DNA from: Blautia caecimuris
Lineage (GTDB): Bacteria; Bacillota; Clostridia; Lachnospirales; Lachnospiraceae
Length of the DNA stretch: 64,000 nucleotides
Direction: 5' to 3'
Assembly (NCBI RefSeq): GCF_024622975.1
Contig: NZ_JANJZT010000005.1
Location: 62,001-126,000 of the forward strand
Position 1 is the first letter of the stretch. Every line of letters begins with the position of its first letter. Positions 52,681 to 61,126 of the stretch are shown here, piece by piece. The notes below the pieces were generated by a model that was given only the letters and a program-made list of their open reading frames with translations, had not been told where the DNA came from and ran no database searches. Both the position numbers and the translations under genes were made by a program.

Positions 52681-53658
52681 TTACTGCAAGTCTCCTGCCG
52701 TATAAAAAAACTCCTCTCCATTACCGGTGTTTTCCTCACTTTTTTCACTTACGTTTGATGTTAAATGCAGTATCAGCTTTGATGAACTTTCCCGATCAGG
52801 TTCCAAATCCTCCCATTTTTCAAGAAATTCTGCAAGGCTGATGCGTTTTTCCGGATCAGGCACCAGCATTTTTTCCAGGATCATCCTGTTCCCGGAATCT
52901 GTAATATGGTGCAGTCTGACTTCCCCTTTGTCAAGAAGGGCCTCAAACACATAATGATATTTATCGTGATCGAAATCCGGCAGTTCTCCTGTCAGAATCT
53001 GATGAAAAATCAAACCCAGAGCAAAAACATCAATTTTGACAGACAACCGTTTATCTTCATCACCTATAATAGCCCGGGCCGTTTCCGGCGCAAAATATAC
53101 AGGATCCCCATGAATTTCTTTATTAGCGGGAAGAACCTCTCTTTCCCAGAAACAATTATCAAAATCAATCAGCTTTGCCGTCACTGCTCCTGATTCCAGG
53201 CGCTTCAGGAGAATATTCTCAGGTTTCAGATCGCCATGCACGATTCCATTTTCATGAAGTCTGTAAACACTGTGTGCCAGTATTCTGCATAATTTCAGTT
53301 TTTCCTGCTCGCACAAATCTCCGATAGTTTCCCATCCAATTCCACGAATTTTTTCCATGGTCATGTAATACTTTGTTCCACACCTGAAAAATTCGCAGAT
53401 GTTTACCAGATTTCCATCGGAAGCTTCATTCAGCGTGCTGTATAAGGAGACAGATCTGTTTTCGTACTTCTCACAGATTTTTCTTTTGCGCGCTGTCATT
53501 TCAGGTCCAAAAAGACTTTCATCTACCGGATAGACCGGCGCCAGAAACTCCTTGATAAAATAATCGCATCCGTTCTTTTTGGCAAATGCCCATTTTGAAA
53601 AACCACTGTTGTCGGTCTTTAAATCGCCGTCTATGACATATCCGTTAATTACTTTCAT
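52681..53658 (-). CDS. Serine/threonine protein kinase, soluble
   Basis: A 325-residue Hanks-type kinase without membrane helix. The VAIK-type lysine lies in FIKEF (36). The catalytic loop is HGDLKPENILL (141-151) with Asp143 and Asn148. The activation segment starts LIDFDNC, so DFG is DFD. PVYFAPE (187-192) replaces the usual APE region. The HRD arginine is Gly, as in many bacterial kinases lacking activation-loop control. The tail after about residue 285 is Ser/Glu-rich and ends FFYTAGDLQ. It begins two bases after the PP2C stop, so coupling is likely. This suggests a kinase and phosphatase pair acting on shared substrates. Confidence 0.85.
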   Translation of the reverse strand: MKVINGYVIDGDLKTDNSGFSKWAFAKKNGCDYFIKEFLAPVYPVDESLFGPEMTARKRKICEKYENRSVSLYSTLNEASDGNLVNICEFFRCGTKYYMTMEKIRGIGWETIGDLCEQEKLKLCRILAHSVYRLHENGIVHGDLKPENILLKRLESGAVTAKLIDFDNCFWEREVLPANKEIHGDPVYFAPETARAIIGDEDKRLSVKIDVFALGLIFHQILTGELPDFDHDKYHYVFEALLDKGEVRLHHITDSGNRMILEKMLVPDPEKRISLAEFLEKWEDLEPDRESSSKLILHLTSNVSEKSEENTGNGEEFFYTAGDLQ

Positions 53659-53660
53659 TT

Positions 53661-54656
53661 TTAATTTTCCTGATAAGCTTCATATTCCAGCTTATATTCC
53701 TTCCATTCACTTAACAGTCTCTCTTTTCCACTGTCTTCACAGGAATATTTCTGCTCTAATTCCTGTAATCTTGCAGAAAAGTAATGTTTCATATGGACAA
53801 AACTGCCGAATCCTGCCGCATATATACACATGGTATAGTCATCTCCGGATATTCTTTTTAACAGCTGATCCATCTCTTTTTTCCATTGTTCCATGCTTTC
53901 TGATCTTTTCATGGTTTTCAAAAGAAAACGTTCAAATTCCATCGGAGAACGAAGATAACCAAAACATCCGTCGGTTGCCGAAATAATCAGTGCAGGCAGC
54001 TGTTCTATACCTGTTCTTCGATTTAAAACATAAGGATGGGAAGCAGAGATCACATTTTTCATGGGTGCATCCTCGGAAAGATTTTCCAGTGCATCCGTAT
54101 TGGCAATATCATCCACAGTCACCTGATGCAGACCGCTGCTGTCCAGAATATATCCTCTGGAATCTCCTGCCCAGATAAATTCAGTCACTAAAGCATTTGA
54201 TTTCCAGGGAGCAATCAAAACCAGTGACAGAGTAGATGGAAATTCCTTCATCAGATTACCTTTCAGCATACTTTTTCCACTTCCAAGCTCAGAACATGCC
54301 TTTAAATATCGATCTATCCAACGTTTCAGCTTTTTTACCTCTTTAGATCCGAAACACGCTTTCAGATCGTCCGGAAGGGCAGAAAACCATCTGCGGGACA
54401 CTTCGGCAAGCACTCTGGAAGCCACATAGGCTCCACTGTGTCCTTCAAAAAATGGATATACCTTAGCACCGCTGCCTCCGCTTCCATCAAAAACACCGAT
54501 GATTCCTTTTTCCCTGTCTATGTCAAAAAAGAAGCTGTCCTCCCCTTTTCCCGACACTTTTTCTCTGGTCAGGCAAAAGCAGTAATCTGTCACGGTTCTG
54601 AAATCCGATTTTCTGTTTCCGTCATTACAATCCTGCTTTTTTGTTTTATTGTTCAT
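53661..54656 (-). CDS. PP2C-type protein phosphatase
   Basis: A 331-residue metal-dependent phosphatase. Motifs in order are GKGEDS (37-41), VFDGSGG (55-61) with the metal aspartate, WAGDSRGY (162-169), SATDG (226-230) and GDDYT (271-275). Together these give the expected metal-site acids. A C-terminal helical, charged tail follows from about 285. The ATG at 54656 overlaps the upstream stop by 11 bases, with AGGAGG 12 bases upstream; a longer frame to 54731 lies in the upstream gene. In TerY-P-type triads this enzyme reverses the neighbouring kinase's phosphorylation. Confidence 0.85.
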   Translation of the reverse strand: MNNKTKKQDCNDGNRKSDFRTVTDYCFCLTREKVSGKGEDSFFFDIDREKGIIGVFDGSGGSGAKVYPFFEGHSGAYVASRVLAEVSRRWFSALPDDLKACFGSKEVKKLKRWIDRYLKACSELGSGKSMLKGNLMKEFPSTLSLVLIAPWKSNALVTEFIWAGDSRGYILDSSGLHQVTVDDIANTDALENLSEDAPMKNVISASHPYVLNRRTGIEQLPALIISATDGCFGYLRSPMEFERFLLKTMKRSESMEQWKKEMDQLLKRISGDDYTMCIYAAGFGSFVHMKHYFSARLQELEQKYSCEDSGKERLLSEWKEYKLEYEAYQEN

Positions 54657-55383
54657 CTGAACTGTAATCCTCCTGACTATATCCGTCTGAAGATATGACT
54701 TCCTGTTCGCTTTCCGGTATTTTATCTTCATCTGTCATTCTTTCTGTTATTTCTTCACTTTCTGCCTCTCCGGCATCAAAAAAATCTTCTTCAGCTGTAT
54801 TCATATCCAGATCTTCTCTTATTTCAGCTATCTGACCTTCCAGTTCATTCATCTGCTTTTCCTGCGCTTCAATCTGTTTTTTCTGAGCTTTCTGTTTTTC
54901 TGCAATGCCCTTATATTTTATTTGTTGTTCCTGAAGCTGAGCTTCCAGCTTTTCCATTCGTTCCAGTTTCTGTCCCAGATTATCGTTTCTCCTCTGCAAT
55001 GCTCTGATATAAATACTACCGGACAAAATCAATACTGCAACACAGATTATAATTGATACTTTCACTATTCCGGATATACCGGATACTTTTTTCTGTTTTC
55101 CTCCGTTTTGCTTTAATTTTCTCTTTGTATCCTGAAAATCAAAGGGCGAACTCTCCAGATTTTCCGACCGGTAAAATATTTCGTCCTCCTCTTTTGACTT
55201 TGTATCGGACAAATTCCTGCCTGTTTTTAATGTTTTCTCCAAAGGCTCTTCCTTTTCTTCTTTATCTGAAATAAAATCAAGAGAAATCCCTTTCCATTGG
55301 GGCAAAGTCGTCTGCTCACTTCCGCAAAAAGGACATATTTTTTCGCCGTTTTTTATTCTTTCACCACATGTTCCACAATACAT
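54646..55383 (-). CDS. Zinc-ribbon protein with one membrane helix and coiled coil
   Basis: A 245-residue protein in four parts. First is an N-terminal zinc ribbon with CGTC and CPFC (3-6, 17-20). An acidic linker containing FYRSENL (70-76) follows. One membrane helix lies at about 105-127. Then comes a 70-residue coiled coil rich in Gln, Glu and Lys, and a long acidic Ser/Glu tail. The ribbon probably faces the cytoplasm and the coiled coil the outside, by the positive-inside rule. The ATG at 55383 follows GAGGAAGGAT. A longer frame to 55422 is rejected. It could be a membrane sensor of the kinase system. Confidence 0.75.
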   Translation of the reverse strand: MYCGTCGERIKNGEKICPFCGSEQTTLPQWKGISLDFISDKEEKEEPLEKTLKTGRNLSDTKSKEEDEIFYRSENLESSPFDFQDTKRKLKQNGGKQKKVSGISGIVKVSIIICVAVLILSGSIYIRALQRRNDNLGQKLERMEKLEAQLQEQQIKYKGIAEKQKAQKKQIEAQEKQMNELEGQIAEIREDLDMNTAEEDFFDAGEAESEEITERMTDEDKIPESEQEVISSDGYSQEDYSSDEQ

Positions 55384-55394
55384 ATCATCCTTCC

Positions 55395-55811
55395 TCATCT
55401 TTCCATGCCACATACCTGACATCTTTTTTCACTTTCATCATTCCTGCCGTCACAATAGCTGCATTTCCATCCACAGTCAGTCGGAATATATTGATATATC
55501 ACTTTTACCTCCATTGTCTTTTGTGACAGAGAACCGGCTGACGCAGGAACCAATGCCGATTTCGTACCATATACAATTCCGGTCTTTATCGGAACTTCTG
55601 TTTTTTTAATCTTCTCTTTTTCGTCTTTTATTACCTCATAGCAAAATGCCTCAAGACTCTCTTCTGTTTTCTCGACTATATCCTCTGTTTTTTCACTGTA
55701 ATACAATGCGCCGGAGTCTTTTTCCGATCCTCCGGACTCACCTTTTATACAAAATTTTACAATAAAAACCGATACCAGTACTGCCAAGCAAACTACAATT
55801 AAAATTTCCAT
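55395..55811 (-). CDS. Membrane-anchored protein with C-terminal RanBP2-like zinc finger
   Basis: A 138-residue protein with an N-terminal helix (about 3-21), an acidic linker, and a final module W-x-C-x2-C-x3-N-x6-C-x2-C (Trp115, Cys117, Cys120, Asn124, Cys131, Cys134). That spacing matches the RanBP2-type zinc finger, rarely discussed in bacteria. A YYSEKTEDI stretch (37-45) loosely echoes the FYxxx(D/N)L motif of its neighbours. GAGAGGGG precedes the ATG. It is the first gene of the kinase/phosphatase/vWA run, 11 bases from the next gene. Confidence 0.7.
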   Translation of the reverse strand: MEILIVVCLAVLVSVFIVKFCIKGESGGSEKDSGALYYSEKTEDIVEKTEESLEAFCYEVIKDEKEKIKKTEVPIKTGIVYGTKSALVPASAGSLSQKTMEVKVIYQYIPTDCGWKCSYCDGRNDESEKRCQVCGMER

Positions 55812-55907
55812 ACCGTTCCCCTCTCAACCTTCAACCTGTTTGTAAACCTTATTTTGGGATATCATTTATTCTCTTTCTTTCCTTTTCGTCTTATTAATTT
55901 TATTTTC

Positions 55908-55935
55908 TTCATAATCTTTTTTCAATCTGTGGCAA
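55908..55935 (-). promoter_or_regulatory. Possible promoter of the kinase/phosphatase/vWA operon
   Basis: Minus-strand TTGCCA (55930-55935), 16-bp spacer, TATGAA (55908-55913). A weak match in AT-rich DNA about 100 bases before the first ATG. Confidence 0.4.
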
Positions 55936-55999
55936 CTGATAGGGGCAGATTATTAAAAAACATGATTTTTAAAATACCTTAGTTCCCATACTTTTAAAT

Positions 56000-56041
56000 A
56001 AGAAATCCACCAGTCTCGGATCGATGACTGATGGATTTCTT
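56000..56041. repeat. Long imperfect palindrome
   Basis: AAGAAATCCACCAGTC (56000-56015) faces GACTGATGGATTTCTT (56026-56041), with one mismatch in 16 pairs and a 10-base loop. No T-tract follows on the minus strand. It sits between the rpmF terminator and the kinase operon. Confidence 0.7.
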
Positions 56042-56121
56042 ATGATTGAATTCTATTTCATTATGCCGGCAGAAGTGGGACTTTTTATTTATTACTTTCC
56101 AGGAGAAAAGCTTTTCTTTAA

Positions 56122-56153
56122 CAAAAAAACAGAACCCCTTTCAGGATCCTGTT
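56122..56153 (-). terminator. Intrinsic terminator downstream of rpmF
   Basis: A ten-pair stem with G-U pairs between 56128-56138 and 56144-56153. On the minus strand a run of six to seven T follows. Confidence 0.7.
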
Positions 56154-56165
56154 TTTACGTTTTCA

Positions 56166-56348
56166 TTAGTCTTCAACTTTAATGATTTCTTTCTTATTGT
56201 AGCTTCCGCATGCTTTACAAACTCTATGAGGCATCATCAGGGCGCCGCATTTGCTGCATTTTACCAGGTTCGGAGCACTCATCTTCCAGTTTGCACGTCT
56301 TTTATCGCGTCTTGCTTTAGATGTTTTGTTCTTTGGACATATGGACAT
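56166..56348 (-). CDS. rpmF: 50S ribosomal protein L32
   Basis: A 60-residue L32 of the zinc-binding type. KNKTSKARRDKRRANWK at the N-terminus is typical, and CSKC with CKAC gives the four-cysteine zinc site. AGGAGG precedes the ATG. It is co-transcribed with the DUF177 gene (3-base gap), the usual bacterial pairing. Confidence 0.97.
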   Translation of the reverse strand: MSICPKNKTSKARRDKRRANWKMSAPNLVKCSKCGALMMPHRVCKACGSYNKKEIIKVED

Positions 56349-56351
56349 AGG

Positions 56352-56879
56352 TTACACCTCCTTAAATTTACTAAATATATCACTGATAGCTGCCATGCGG
56401 GGATCCTTCGGCTCCTCTGCGCATCCGCAGGGACCGTCGTTGAGGTTTTTCCCACACTGGCTGCAGATGCCTTTGCAGTCGTCTCTGCAGAGGACCTTCA
56501 AAGGCCAGCTCATCAGTACCTCAAGATAGACCAACCGGTCCACATCCAGGTCCATTCCTGTGAGATAGTTGCTTTCATCCAGATCATTGACCCGTTCCTC
56601 ATCCGTAAGCTTCATATCCAGCTTGCGCTCAATATGACATGGAATTTCAACCTTAACCTGTTCCAGACAACGGTCACAGGGAATGCTCACTGTCACACAT
56701 GTATTGCCGGTCAGCTCAAGAACCTTATTTCCGGTATTTGTAATGACTAAATCTACCGGTTCTTTTTTTAATACAGGAAACTCACCCATCTGGAAAGAAA
56801 CTGTTTCCATCTCCAGCTCTGTGCTTACCTGTATTGTTTTTCCTTCACAGGATGTAACATCTGATAAATGAATCTGCAT
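56352..56879 (-). CDS. DUF177/YceD family protein
   Basis: A 175-residue protein of the DUF177 (YceD) family, which accompanies rpmF in most bacteria and is linked to 23S rRNA synthesis or maturation in plants and E. coli. It has VSIPCDRCLEQ, the segment LDVDRLVYLEVLMSWPLKVLC, and a cysteine set CKGICSQCGKNLNDGPCGC suggesting zinc binding. A consensus promoter lies at 56906-56934. Confidence 0.92.
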   Translation of the reverse strand: MQIHLSDVTSCEGKTIQVSTELEMETVSFQMGEFPVLKKEPVDLVITNTGNKVLELTGNTCVTVSIPCDRCLEQVKVEIPCHIERKLDMKLTDEERVNDLDESNYLTGMDLDVDRLVYLEVLMSWPLKVLCRDDCKGICSQCGKNLNDGPCGCAEEPKDPRMAAISDIFSKFKEV

Positions 56880-56905
56880 AATTATCTCCTATTCACACTT
56901 AATCA

Positions 56906-56934
56906 ATTATACATAGGAGGGCTTCCTTTGTCAA
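56906..56934 (-). promoter_or_regulatory. Promoter of the DUF177-rpmF operon
   Basis: Minus-strand TTGACA (56929-56934), 17-bp spacer, TATAAT (56906-56911), a full consensus match. Confidence 0.85.
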
Positions 56935-56964
56935 GGATTTTTACCTTCTGTTACGACAATTCTG

Positions 56965-57549
56965 TTATTTTTTGTCAAAAATGTCCGGAGGGCTCATAAG
57001 CTCCAGAGGATAATCGCCCAGATGCTCCACCTTGAATCCGTTTGCCTTGTATTTTTCGTAATCAAAAGCATTCAGCTCATCACAGGCCAGCTTATGAAAC
57101 TCATAAAAATTCGGCCAGTATTCATATCCATCTCCCAGGTTATGAGTAAGATATGCATCTGCAATATCGCAGCCCATCTTTGGCGCCACATAAAATGCCC
57201 CCATAGCCAGGACATTCACACCATTTCCGGTAATTGCCCGAAGAGCTGCCGGAACACTTTCTACTACTCCGGAAAATACTCCAGGGCATTTACCTGCCGC
57301 AATGTGGATTCCCATTCCTGTTCCACAGAAAATAAGAGCACGTTCAAATTCTCCTTCTGATATCATAGAACCAACCCTTAGTCCGATTCTGTGAAACATA
57401 AGATCTGTATCCTCATCCTCAGGGGACTGCACTCCCACATCTGTCACTGTCCATCCATATTCTTTCAGGTGAGCAACTACTGCTTCTTTTAGAGGAAAAC
57501 CTGCAAAATCTGCGCCTACAAGAATCTGCTTATCTTTAATCGTCTTCAT
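56965..57549 (-). CDS. RpiB/LacAB-like sugar-phosphate isomerase, divergent
   Basis: A 194-residue aldose-ketose isomerase-like protein, longer than the usual ~150 residues. The catalytic cysteine motif is kept (FCGTGMGIHIAAGK). Other family residues are changed: SDHAG reads ADFAG, and the HNDANVL segment reads GNGVNVL, losing the histidine that usually helps open the ring. The C-terminal ~45 residues are an extension. It is the last gene of a sugar-uptake operon, so its substrate is probably the phosphorylated imported sugar. No kinase gene is nearby. GGAGGGG precedes the ATG. Confidence 0.8.
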   Translation of the reverse strand: MKTIKDKQILVGADFAGFPLKEAVVAHLKEYGWTVTDVGVQSPEDEDTDLMFHRIGLRVGSMISEGEFERALIFCGTGMGIHIAAGKCPGVFSGVVESVPAALRAITGNGVNVLAMGAFYVAPKMGCDIADAYLTHNLGDGYEYWPNFYEFHKLACDELNAFDYEKYKANGFKVEHLGDYPLELMSPPDIFDKK

Positions 57550-57561
57550 ATTTTTCCCCTC

Positions 57562-58554
57562 CTATTTTGTACTCTTAGGTTTCTGGCTGAAGTAGTCGAT
57601 TACAAGGGCAAGTATCAGAACAGCGCCCCATATCAGTGTTACATAATAGGTAGAAACGCTTCTGAAACGATTGATACCTGATTCAATCATCTTCAGAAGA
57701 ACAATTGCTGTGATCACACCGGAAATCTTTCCTTTTCCGCCATTTGGACTTACGCCGCCCAGAACCACCAGAAGAATCGCCTGCATCGTATAATTGCTTC
57801 CATAATCTGCTCTGGCTGAAGAATATGTTGCCAGCATCATCAGACCGCCTAAAGCTGCACAGACTGATGAAGTAATATAGGTACGGAATAAAAGCGCATG
57901 GGTATTGATCCCGGAAAATTTGGCAACATGGGCGTTGGTTCCATAAAGCCGGAGTTTTGTTCCATATGTACATTTTTCAAGCATAAACCAGATGAGCACT
58001 GCTACCACAATAAACACGATCAGTCTTCTTGGAATAAATCCCATAAAATTCCCTGAGAAAAAATCGCAGAACTGTTTTGGGAATGAGGATACTGCAGATC
58101 CGTTTGTAAATACAATGCATAGTCCTGTAAGAAGCTCATTCATACCCAGGGTAGCCAGTATAGGCGGCACTCCCAGGCATGAGATCAAAAAAGCATTGAC
58201 ACTTCCCACCACAACGCCAGTCAAAATAGCGATCAGAAAGATCACAGCTGAAAATGACAGAGGCATGGGACCCTCTTCTCCAAAAAAATGCATCATGGTG
58301 TATACACTGAGAATAGAAGCCATATTTGCTGTTCCTACTACAGAGAGATCGATTCCTCCGGTGATCATGCACAACATGCATCCCAGAGCCATAAGTCCGT
58401 ATTCCGGAAACTGTCCTGCCATAGTCAGAAAATTAATTCCTGTAAAAAATTTTTCTGCCTGAGTAAACATCATAAATATCAGCCAGCAGGCCATGATCAA
58501 AAGCAGTCTGCTCATTTCAGGATTTTTTCTGTAAATACTTTTGACTTTGTTCAT
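57562..58554 (-). CDS. Sugar ABC transporter permease (second)
   Basis: A 330-residue RbsC/LsrD-type permease with about nine helices. Typical segments are GLMALGCMLCMITGGIDLSVVG and LLVVLGGVSPNGGKGKISGV. It forms the membrane channel with the upstream permease. The ATG at 58554 overlaps the upstream TGA by one base, with GGAGGG six bases before. An in-frame GTG at 58557 is less likely. Confidence 0.92.
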   Translation of the reverse strand: MNKVKSIYRKNPEMSRLLLIMACWLIFMMFTQAEKFFTGINFLTMAGQFPEYGLMALGCMLCMITGGIDLSVVGTANMASILSVYTMMHFFGEEGPMPLSFSAVIFLIAILTGVVVGSVNAFLISCLGVPPILATLGMNELLTGLCIVFTNGSAVSSFPKQFCDFFSGNFMGFIPRRLIVFIVVAVLIWFMLEKCTYGTKLRLYGTNAHVAKFSGINTHALLFRTYITSSVCAALGGLMMLATYSSARADYGSNYTMQAILLVVLGGVSPNGGKGKISGVITAIVLLKMIESGINRFRSVSTYYVTLIWGAVLILALVIDYFSQKPKSTK

Positions 58555-59576
58555 CACGCACCCTCCTTTGCTGTTTTCTTCCTGCTTCTGGAGGGCCTGG
58601 AGGCCTGCAGGGCAGTCAGAGATACGCCGATCACAATAACAAGACCTACAAATACATCACTCCATGTTGTGGGAATTCCAAGAAGAATCATGGAATTCTG
58701 TACCAGAATGATCAGGAAAGTACCAAGCATACACCCTGTAAGGGTACCTGCTCCTCCTGTAAGAGCAACGCCTCCCAAAACCACTCCGGCTATGATATTC
58801 ATCTCCATACCAAGCATATTTGTCGGATGGCACTGCTGCATCATACATACACGACAGATTCCACCAATAGAAGCAATTACTCCGATCATAATATACATGA
58901 TAAATTTTGTTCTTTTCACATTAAAGCCTGCGGTATGTGCGCTGAGAGCATTTCCGCCTATTGCATAAATTCCCCGCCCAAAAATGGTATAGCGAAGAAC
59001 AAAATGCATCAGAGCACATACCAGCACAAGAATAATAAATGTATAGGGAAGAATGGAACTGAGTCCGTTTACCTTATTTGTTGCCGTAACAAAAGAAGCG
59101 GTTCCAAATTCCTTCATACCGGCCGGAATCACCGACAACTGATTTGCCCGTAATGTTCCCTGCATAAATCCCTGAAAAATACTGGCTGTGCCAAGTGTTA
59201 CGATCATGGCATTCAGATTCAGGTATCCGATAAAAAATCCGTTGATCGCCCCCAGAAGAGCTCCGATCAGAATTGCGATCACAAATGCCAGAAGCACATT
59301 TCCCTCATATTCTCTGTCAAGGAGAAATTTTGTGGTGGCATATGCGGAAAGCGAAGCCAGTGCCGGAAAAGAAACATCAATACCGCCTGCGATCAGGGCC
59401 ATAAACTCTGCTATGGCAAAAAGTCCCGGTACGATCATGGCGCTCAGAAGATCCACTATATTATTTCCTGTAAAAAACTGTCCGGAACGAACCTGAACTA
59501 CTATTCCCAGAGCAATAATAATCAGGAATATATATGGTTCATTTGACTGAAATATTTTTCTGATTTTTTTGTTCAT
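58554..59576 (-). CDS. Sugar ABC transporter permease (first)
   Basis: A 340-residue RbsC/LsrC-type permease. It has FMALIAGGIDVSFPALASL and IIAGVVLGGVALTGGAGTLTG, the two conserved blocks of the family. The tail is basic. GGAGGCAG precedes the ATG, 11 bases after the ATPase gene. The pair of different permeases implies a heterodimeric channel as in Lsr or rhamnose importers. Confidence 0.92.
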   Translation of the reverse strand: MNKKIRKIFQSNEPYIFLIIIALGIVVQVRSGQFFTGNNIVDLLSAMIVPGLFAIAEFMALIAGGIDVSFPALASLSAYATTKFLLDREYEGNVLLAFVIAILIGALLGAINGFFIGYLNLNAMIVTLGTASIFQGFMQGTLRANQLSVIPAGMKEFGTASFVTATNKVNGLSSILPYTFIILVLVCALMHFVLRYTIFGRGIYAIGGNALSAHTAGFNVKRTKFIMYIMIGVIASIGGICRVCMMQQCHPTNMLGMEMNIIAGVVLGGVALTGGAGTLTGCMLGTFLIILVQNSMILLGIPTTWSDVFVGLVIVIGVSLTALQASRPSRSRKKTAKEGA

Positions 59577-59587
59577 ATGACTGCCTC

Positions 59588-61072
59588 CTACATCATATCA
59601 TCAATGATCATCTGCTCACTGACCTTCTGCGTATCATATTCGGACTTGATTTTTCCGTTTCTGATCACAAGAACTCTGGAACAGTTTTGAATTACCTCTG
59701 GAAGATCATCTGAAATGATAATAACTCCAAGCCCCTGATTTGCCAGCTTCTGCAGTACCATATGTATGTCATGTTTTGATCCAATGTCTACTCCCACAGT
59801 TGGACCATTGAGAATCAGTACATCAAGATTGCATGCAAGCCATTTTGCCAGTACAATTCTCTGCTGGTTTCCTCCGGAAAGAGTTGTTGCCGGATTATCG
59901 GGATTCTTTGTTTTGATTTCCAGTTCTTTTACCCATTTTTCTACTTCCTCATTGCGTTTCTTCAGATCAAACATTCCATTTTTCTTTTTCAGCCTGTCAA
60001 TCTCTGATATGATAATATTATCTGCAATGGACTGCGTAAGAAAAAGCCCTTCTGAAAGTCTGTCCTCCGGAACATAGCCGATTTTGTTATCAATAGCCTC
60101 CCGGGGGTTTGTGATTTTCACAGGTGTACCGTCTTTCAAAATCTGACCGGAGTCTGCAGGTTTCAGCCCAAACATAGAAAGCGCCAGCTCTGTACGTCCG
60201 GAATCAAGAAGTCCTGTGATTCCCAGGATCTCACCTTTTCGGAGAGAGAAACTGATATCGGAAAAAGCTCCCTCAAGAGTAAGATTTTTTAATTCCAGAA
60301 CAGGTTTATCCGATACATTTTCAGGCGTAAAGATCTGATCACTGAATTCTCTTCCTGTCATATAATAGGTAAACTTCTTATCATCCAGCTCCTTTGTACT
60401 TCCTGTCGCAATCATTTCTCCATTCCGGAAAATCGTAAATCTGTCAGAAATCTCAAATACCTCATTTAATTTATGGCTGATAAACAGGATTGCAATTCCC
60501 TGTTCCTTTAATTTCAAAATAATTTTAAATAATGCAGTTACTTCTTTTTTTGTCAGAGCAGTTGTAGGCTCATCCATAATGATCAGCCGGGCATTGGACA
60601 TAAGCGCTCTGGAAATCGCCACCATCTGCTTCTGTGCAACAGTCAGCTCCTGGACTTTCTGATCCAGATCTACTTCAAAATTAATTTTCGCCACTGCCTC
60701 CTGAGCAATTTTTCTCACTTCTTTCCATCGCACTGTTTTTTTGCCTGATGCAAGTTCTGTATTCAATGCCAGATTTTCTGCAACTGTCAGATTGGGAAAC
60801 AATGCAAAATCCTGATAAATTACCTGGATTCCCATATTGATCGCATCAATAGGAGAAATTTTTTCCAGTTTTTTTCCTCCAAATTCTATAGTTCCGCCAT
60901 CCCTTTGATACACGCCGGATATAATTTTGATAATCGTTGATTTTCCACAGCCATTTTCTCCCGCCAGACAGTGGATCTCGCCTGGAAGAATCTCCAGTGA
61001 TACGTCCTTAAGCGCATGAACATTTCCAAAAGAAATTTTTACATGTTCCGCTTTTAACAAGCTCTGCGTCAT
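59588..61072 (-). CDS. Sugar ABC transporter ATP-binding protein (RbsA/MglA-like, two cassettes)
   Basis: A 494-residue double ATPase. Cassette one has Walker A GENGCGKST, signature LTVAQKQMV and Walker B LIIMDEPTTAL. Cassette two has a degenerate P-loop (GLLDSGRTEL), signature LSGGNQQRIVLAKWL and LILNGPTVGVD, where Asn replaces the usual Asp before GPT (normally DEPT). This asymmetry is normal for RbsA-type proteins. AGGAGGAG precedes the ATG. A GC-rich stem (61127-61148) separates it from the binding-protein gene. Confidence 0.94.
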   Translation of the reverse strand: MTQSLLKAEHVKISFGNVHALKDVSLEILPGEIHCLAGENGCGKSTIIKIISGVYQRDGGTIEFGGKKLEKISPIDAINMGIQVIYQDFALFPNLTVAENLALNTELASGKKTVRWKEVRKIAQEAVAKINFEVDLDQKVQELTVAQKQMVAISRALMSNARLIIMDEPTTALTKKEVTALFKIILKLKEQGIAILFISHKLNEVFEISDRFTIFRNGEMIATGSTKELDDKKFTYYMTGREFSDQIFTPENVSDKPVLELKNLTLEGAFSDISFSLRKGEILGITGLLDSGRTELALSMFGLKPADSGQILKDGTPVKITNPREAIDNKIGYVPEDRLSEGLFLTQSIADNIIISEIDRLKKKNGMFDLKKRNEEVEKWVKELEIKTKNPDNPATTLSGGNQQRIVLAKWLACNLDVLILNGPTVGVDIGSKHDIHMVLQKLANQGLGVIIISDDLPEVIQNCSRVLVIRNGKIKSEYDTQKVSEQMIIDDMM

Positions 61073-61126
61073 AAGCTCCTCCTCTCCGCTCTCTCATATC
61101 CCATTCACGGATATTCTGAAAGGAAT

